A stretch of DNA of 6,762 nucleotides, from assembly GCA_937885235.1 (NCBI GenBank), contig CAKZZK010000178.1, positions 1 to 6,762 of the forward strand, in the 5' to 3' direction. Of the stretch, positions 4,764 through 6,762 are shown one piece after another (position 1 is the stretch's first letter; each line of letters begins with the position of its first letter). The DNA comes from an uncultured Treponema sp. (lineage in GTDB: Bacteria > Spirochaetota > Spirochaetia > Treponematales > Treponemataceae). Below the pieces are notes generated by a model. The model was not told the origin of the DNA, did no database searches, and saw only the letters and a program-made list of their open reading frames with translations. The translations under genes were made by a program, and so were the position numbers.

Positions 4764-5319
4764 CATAGTTATCTGCAGTCTGCATGACAGATTGCAGATT
4801 TTTTATGTCCAAGGGAATGTCGCTGGTTTCAAGCGAATGGTTAGCATCCGCAATGATGTGCAGCGGCAGCCCATGCTCCGCGCACAGGGAAGAAAGCAGC
4901 TCCGTTTCCACCCAAGGGTCGGCGGTGCCGTGAAAGGCTATGCCCTCCTGCACTGGAAAGCTGAACGTAAGCTCTAACGGGGTAAAATAGATGTTATACG
5001 CGGAAAGCGAATGCCTTTCGGTATATGCGGCGGCAACAGCGGTGCCTATGCTCTTGGAAATGCACAGGATACTGCTATAGGAAGAGAAATCCACATCCTT
5101 AAGCATAGCTTCCGTCTGGGAAAGCGCAATATCAAATGCCTGCCGCATCTTTTCCGTTGAACCTTTCGCCCCTGAGGGAAAGCCTGTGTACGGCACATCG
5201 GCAATGGCAAAGCCCTGCTTTGCGGCAAGCTTCTTGGCATAATACAAAAGCGGCTTGTCCACCGTATAGCCTATGCCGGGAAAAACAAGGGCAAGCCGCC
5301 CGCTATCAGTATTCTTCAT
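4738..5319 (-). CDS. Small alpha/beta hydrolase
   Basis: This 193-residue cytoplasmic protein has an alpha/beta-hydrolase fold. It starts with strand LALVFPGIGYT (9-19), has a nucleophile elbow SKSIG (88-92) with Ser90 in a G/SxSxG-like motif, and shows FHGTADPWV (129-137) giving Asp134 and DANHSLE (158-164) giving His161. These form a complete catalytic triad. Phrases such as GYTVDKPLLYY and HGTADPW fit the small hydrolases common in Firmicutes and spirochaetes, whose substrate is not known to me; an esterase is a fair guess. It is the last gene of the minus-strand operon, with ATG 2 nt after the lipoprotein stop and no clear Shine-Dalgarno, so translational coupling is likely. It overlaps the EIIA gene by 26 bp at their 3' ends, and its codons for NLQSVMQTAD contain the EIIA terminator. 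Confidence 0.87.
   Translation of the reverse strand: MKNTDSGRLALVFPGIGYTVDKPLLYYAKKLAAKQGFAIADVPYTGFPSGAKGSTEKMRQAFDIALSQTEAMLKDVDFSSYSSILCISKSIGTAVAAAYTERHSLSAYNIYFTPLELTFSFPVQEGIAFHGTADPWVETELLSSLCAEHGLPLHIIADANHSLETSDIPLDIKNLQSVMQTADNYVRWLCRIS
4771..4804 (+). terminator. Intrinsic terminator of the EIIA gene
   Basis: ATCTGCAGTCTG (4771-4782) pairs with CAGATTGCAGAT (4788-4799) as a 12-bp stem with one G-U pair and a CATGA loop, followed by TTTTT (4800-4804). It begins 8 bp after the EIIA stop. It lies wholly within the 3' coding part of the opposing hydrolase gene. On the minus strand the T tract would precede the stem, so it should terminate plus-strand transcription only. Confidence 0.85.
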
Positions 5320-5321
5320 CG

Positions 5322-6053
5322 CTATTCGCTTTCGTCCTTGATCACCATAGACCCCAGCCGCAACACCTCGCTGTAGGATTTGGAATTGCTTGTCGTGTCC
5401 AGTCCTACGCCGACTGCGTACATATCGATGTAATACGTGCCGCTTGCCGTCGCAGAAGCAGAAAAATAGGTATCGCTGTCGGTACTCTGGGGAAGGGGAT
5501 TATCGCTGTCCTTGCCAAAATTAAAGCCATAGCGAATATTGTTGTAGCGGCGTGGATAACCGAACAAGCGGGAAGCATCGAATTTTGTCATCTCGGAAGC
5601 CCCCACGCAGATAGCGCTTTGATAATCTGGACTGTTATCTGTATTGTAGTCGGTAAGGCGGATATAGACGTATTTATTTCTACCCGTCGCTTCGATGAGG
5701 GGGCTTGGCGTTGCCCCTCCGCTTATCTGGAGGGGACGGTAGCCAAAGGAAATCAATCGTTCTGCTGCGGAAGAAGCTGTCATGGAATCAATCGTTGTTT
5801 CCATGGATTGCATGGTGCTCACATTGTTGTATATCAGATAATAGACATCTGTCCCCTGAAAGGTGAATTCCGATTCAGAATCCATCTCTGTCGTTCTGAA
5901 GCAAAAATACTTCTGGGTATTGTCCTCATTCGTATAGTGCGCCGTATGCCCGCCTGATGTCGGCGACTCCACATAATTATACGTATCAAGGCCGCAAGCC
6001 AAACACAGACAGGCACACAGGCAGACAGCTCCGAAGCGCACTGCCCCCATCAT
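5322..6053 (-). CDS. Putative lipoprotein of unknown function
   Basis: This 243-residue protein starts with a very Cys-rich hydrophobic signal segment (residues 5-20, AVCLCACLCLAC). Cys20 in LCLAC-G is the best lipidation site and fits the relaxed spirochaetal lipobox. The mature protein begins GLDTYNYVESP, a start I associate with treponemal lipoproteins. The rest is rich in Ser, Thr, Tyr and Asn and looks beta-rich (KYVYIRLTDY, GTYYIDMYAVGVGLD). I recognise no domain or catalytic motif. The protein probably sits on the inner or outer membrane facing the periplasm. ATG codons at 6053 and 6050 are adjacent and either could be used. The start lies 2 nt after the TPR gene stop with no Shine-Dalgarno, and the stop lies 2 nt before the hydrolase start. 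Confidence 0.8.
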   Translation of the reverse strand: MMGAVRFGAVCLCACLCLACGLDTYNYVESPTSGGHTAHYTNEDNTQKYFCFRTTEMDSESEFTFQGTDVYYLIYNNVSTMQSMETTIDSMTASSAAERLISFGYRPLQISGGATPSPLIEATGRNKYVYIRLTDYNTDNSPDYQSAICVGASEMTKFDASRLFGYPRRYNNIRYGFNFGKDSDNPLPQSTDSDTYFSASATASGTYYIDMYAVGVGLDTTSNSKSYSEVLRLGSMVIKDESE

Positions 6054-6055
6054 GC

Positions 6056-6757
6056 TTACTGTTCTATCTTGTTTTCGCTCTTGAGAGCGATGAGGCGGCT
6101 GTGGGCAAGCTTTGCAAAATCATCACCGGAATAGTCGTCAATGATTTTCTGATAGACTTCCCCCGCAGCCTTGTAGTCCCCGCTCGTTTCCTTAAGGCGG
6201 CCAAGATTAAAAAGCGCATGAGATGCCACGTAGAAATCAGGCTTGTTGGCAGCAGTCTCGTAATACTTTGCCGCATCTTCTATGTTTCCAAGCTCTTCGC
6301 TACAGACTGCGGCGCGGTAATAATACACTGGAGAAAGATACGTCTTTTCACCTTTCTGCGCAACAGCAAGGCACTGCGTCAGGCTGTTGGCAAAATCCTT
6401 TTTTGCTGCATAGACATCTGCGGCAAGCATCGCTGCGCGAATGCCCACAATGCCGCCCTTGGAAAGATAGGGCTTTAAACCGTCCAAAGCGGCATCCTGC
6501 CGCGCAGTCTTCTCTTCGTCGGACAGGGTGCTCAAGTTTTTGGTATACGCATACTCCACGGCATCAACCGCGGCAATTCCCTTACGGCGGGAAGCATCCC
6601 TCACGCCAAAACAAACACAGACAGCGATAGCCGCAACAACAAGCGTAGCGATAAGCGCAAGCAGGGGCTTACGGTTACGCAGCATAAAATTTTCTACTTT
6701 ATCTTTCGGCGCTAGTACTTTTTCCTTTTTATCAAAGGCCAAAACATTTTCTGCCAT
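6056..6757 (-). CDS. Membrane-anchored TPR protein (YfgM-like)
   Basis: This 233-residue protein has a charged cytoplasmic N-terminus (1-30), one membrane segment (about 31-51, PLLALIATLVVAAIAVCVCF) and a periplasmic helical part. TPR-like units are visible at about 141-170 (PVYYYRAAVCSEELGNIEDA) and 176-208 (HALFNLGRLKETSGDYKAAG), with a preceding helical pair at 105-133. The overall plan matches the YfgM/tetratricopeptide-repeat-like family, which in E. coli assists PpiD at the SecYEG translocon; the role here is inferred. The codon directly before the ATG at 6757 is an in-frame TAA, so the gene cannot extend further upstream. The promoter and Shine-Dalgarno lie outside the window. It is the first visible gene of the minus-strand operon. 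Confidence 0.85.
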   Translation of the reverse strand: MAENVLAFDKKEKVLAPKDKVENFMLRNRKPLLALIATLVVAAIAVCVCFGVRDASRRKGIAAVDAVEYAYTKNLSTLSDEEKTARQDAALDGLKPYLSKGGIVGIRAAMLAADVYAAKKDFANSLTQCLAVAQKGEKTYLSPVYYYRAAVCSEELGNIEDAAKYYETAANKPDFYVASHALFNLGRLKETSGDYKAAGEVYQKIIDDYSGDDFAKLAHSRLIALKSENKIEQ

Positions 6758-6762
6758 TTATT

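Noticed and set aside
5136..5957. A 273-codon plus-strand reading frame opposite the hydrolase and lipoprotein genes
   Set aside because: It lies wholly antisense to two well-supported genes in a 2-nt-spaced operon, its protein is low in recognisable motifs and rich in Cys, His and Arg, and it contains the antisense of the catalytic motifs. It is a shadow frame.
5957..6478. A 173-codon plus-strand frame opposite the TPR gene
   Set aside because: It is antisense to a clear membrane/TPR protein, has no Shine-Dalgarno I can see and no recognisable domain.
1..6762. Search for mobile elements, CRISPR repeats, toxin-antitoxin or phage-defence genes
   Set aside because: No transposase or integrase motifs, no regularly spaced repeats, no att-like duplications and no defence domains were seen; the resolvase-like nuclease alone does not indicate a defence system.

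Overview
The window looks like chromosomal DNA of a spirochaete, most likely a Treponema or close relative. This is an inference from gene content: an OmpA-like protein whose peptidoglycan-binding loop reads GHTA, a lone regulatory-type PTS EIIA, a Cys-rich lipoprotein signal ending in LAC-G, and a membrane-anchored TPR protein. Base composition is roughly balanced by eye. I see no tRNA, rRNA, IS element, CRISPR array or prophage hallmark, so it reads as ordinary core or near-core DNA rather than a mobile island.

Layout. Bases 1-201 are the 3' end of an unrecognised plus-strand gene, followed by a weak terminator-like hairpin. Bases 271-2070 encode a 599-aa PAS-like/coiled-coil/GGDEF/EAL protein with an intact phosphodiesterase site and a changed GGDEF motif (GSDEF). 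Its stop codon overlaps the stop of a convergent gene (2492-2067, minus) for a small membrane-anchored nuclease of the Holliday-junction-resolvase-related family. A 97-bp divergent intergenic region separates that gene from a plus-strand run: an exported OmpA-domain protein (2590-3891), a small exported Pro-rich protein of unknown function (3924-4268) and a PTS EIIA type-2 protein (4320-4763), closed by a good intrinsic terminator.

From the right edge a minus-strand operon runs inward with 2-nt gaps: a YfgM-like TPR membrane protein (6757-6056), a putative lipoprotein (6053-5322) and a small alpha/beta hydrolase (5319-4738). The hydrolase overlaps the EIIA gene tail to tail by 26 bp, and the EIIA terminator lies inside the hydrolase coding sequence.

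Themes. Several genes concern the cell envelope (OmpA-like protein, exported small protein, lipoprotein, TPR protein) and two are regulatory (c-di-GMP turnover, PTS EIIA). No new multi-gene system stands out. The most interesting points are the shortened EIIA, the Asp-to-Ala change in the OmpA domain, the GSDEF/EAL enzyme, and the very tight convergent junctions with hairpins embedded in coding sequence.
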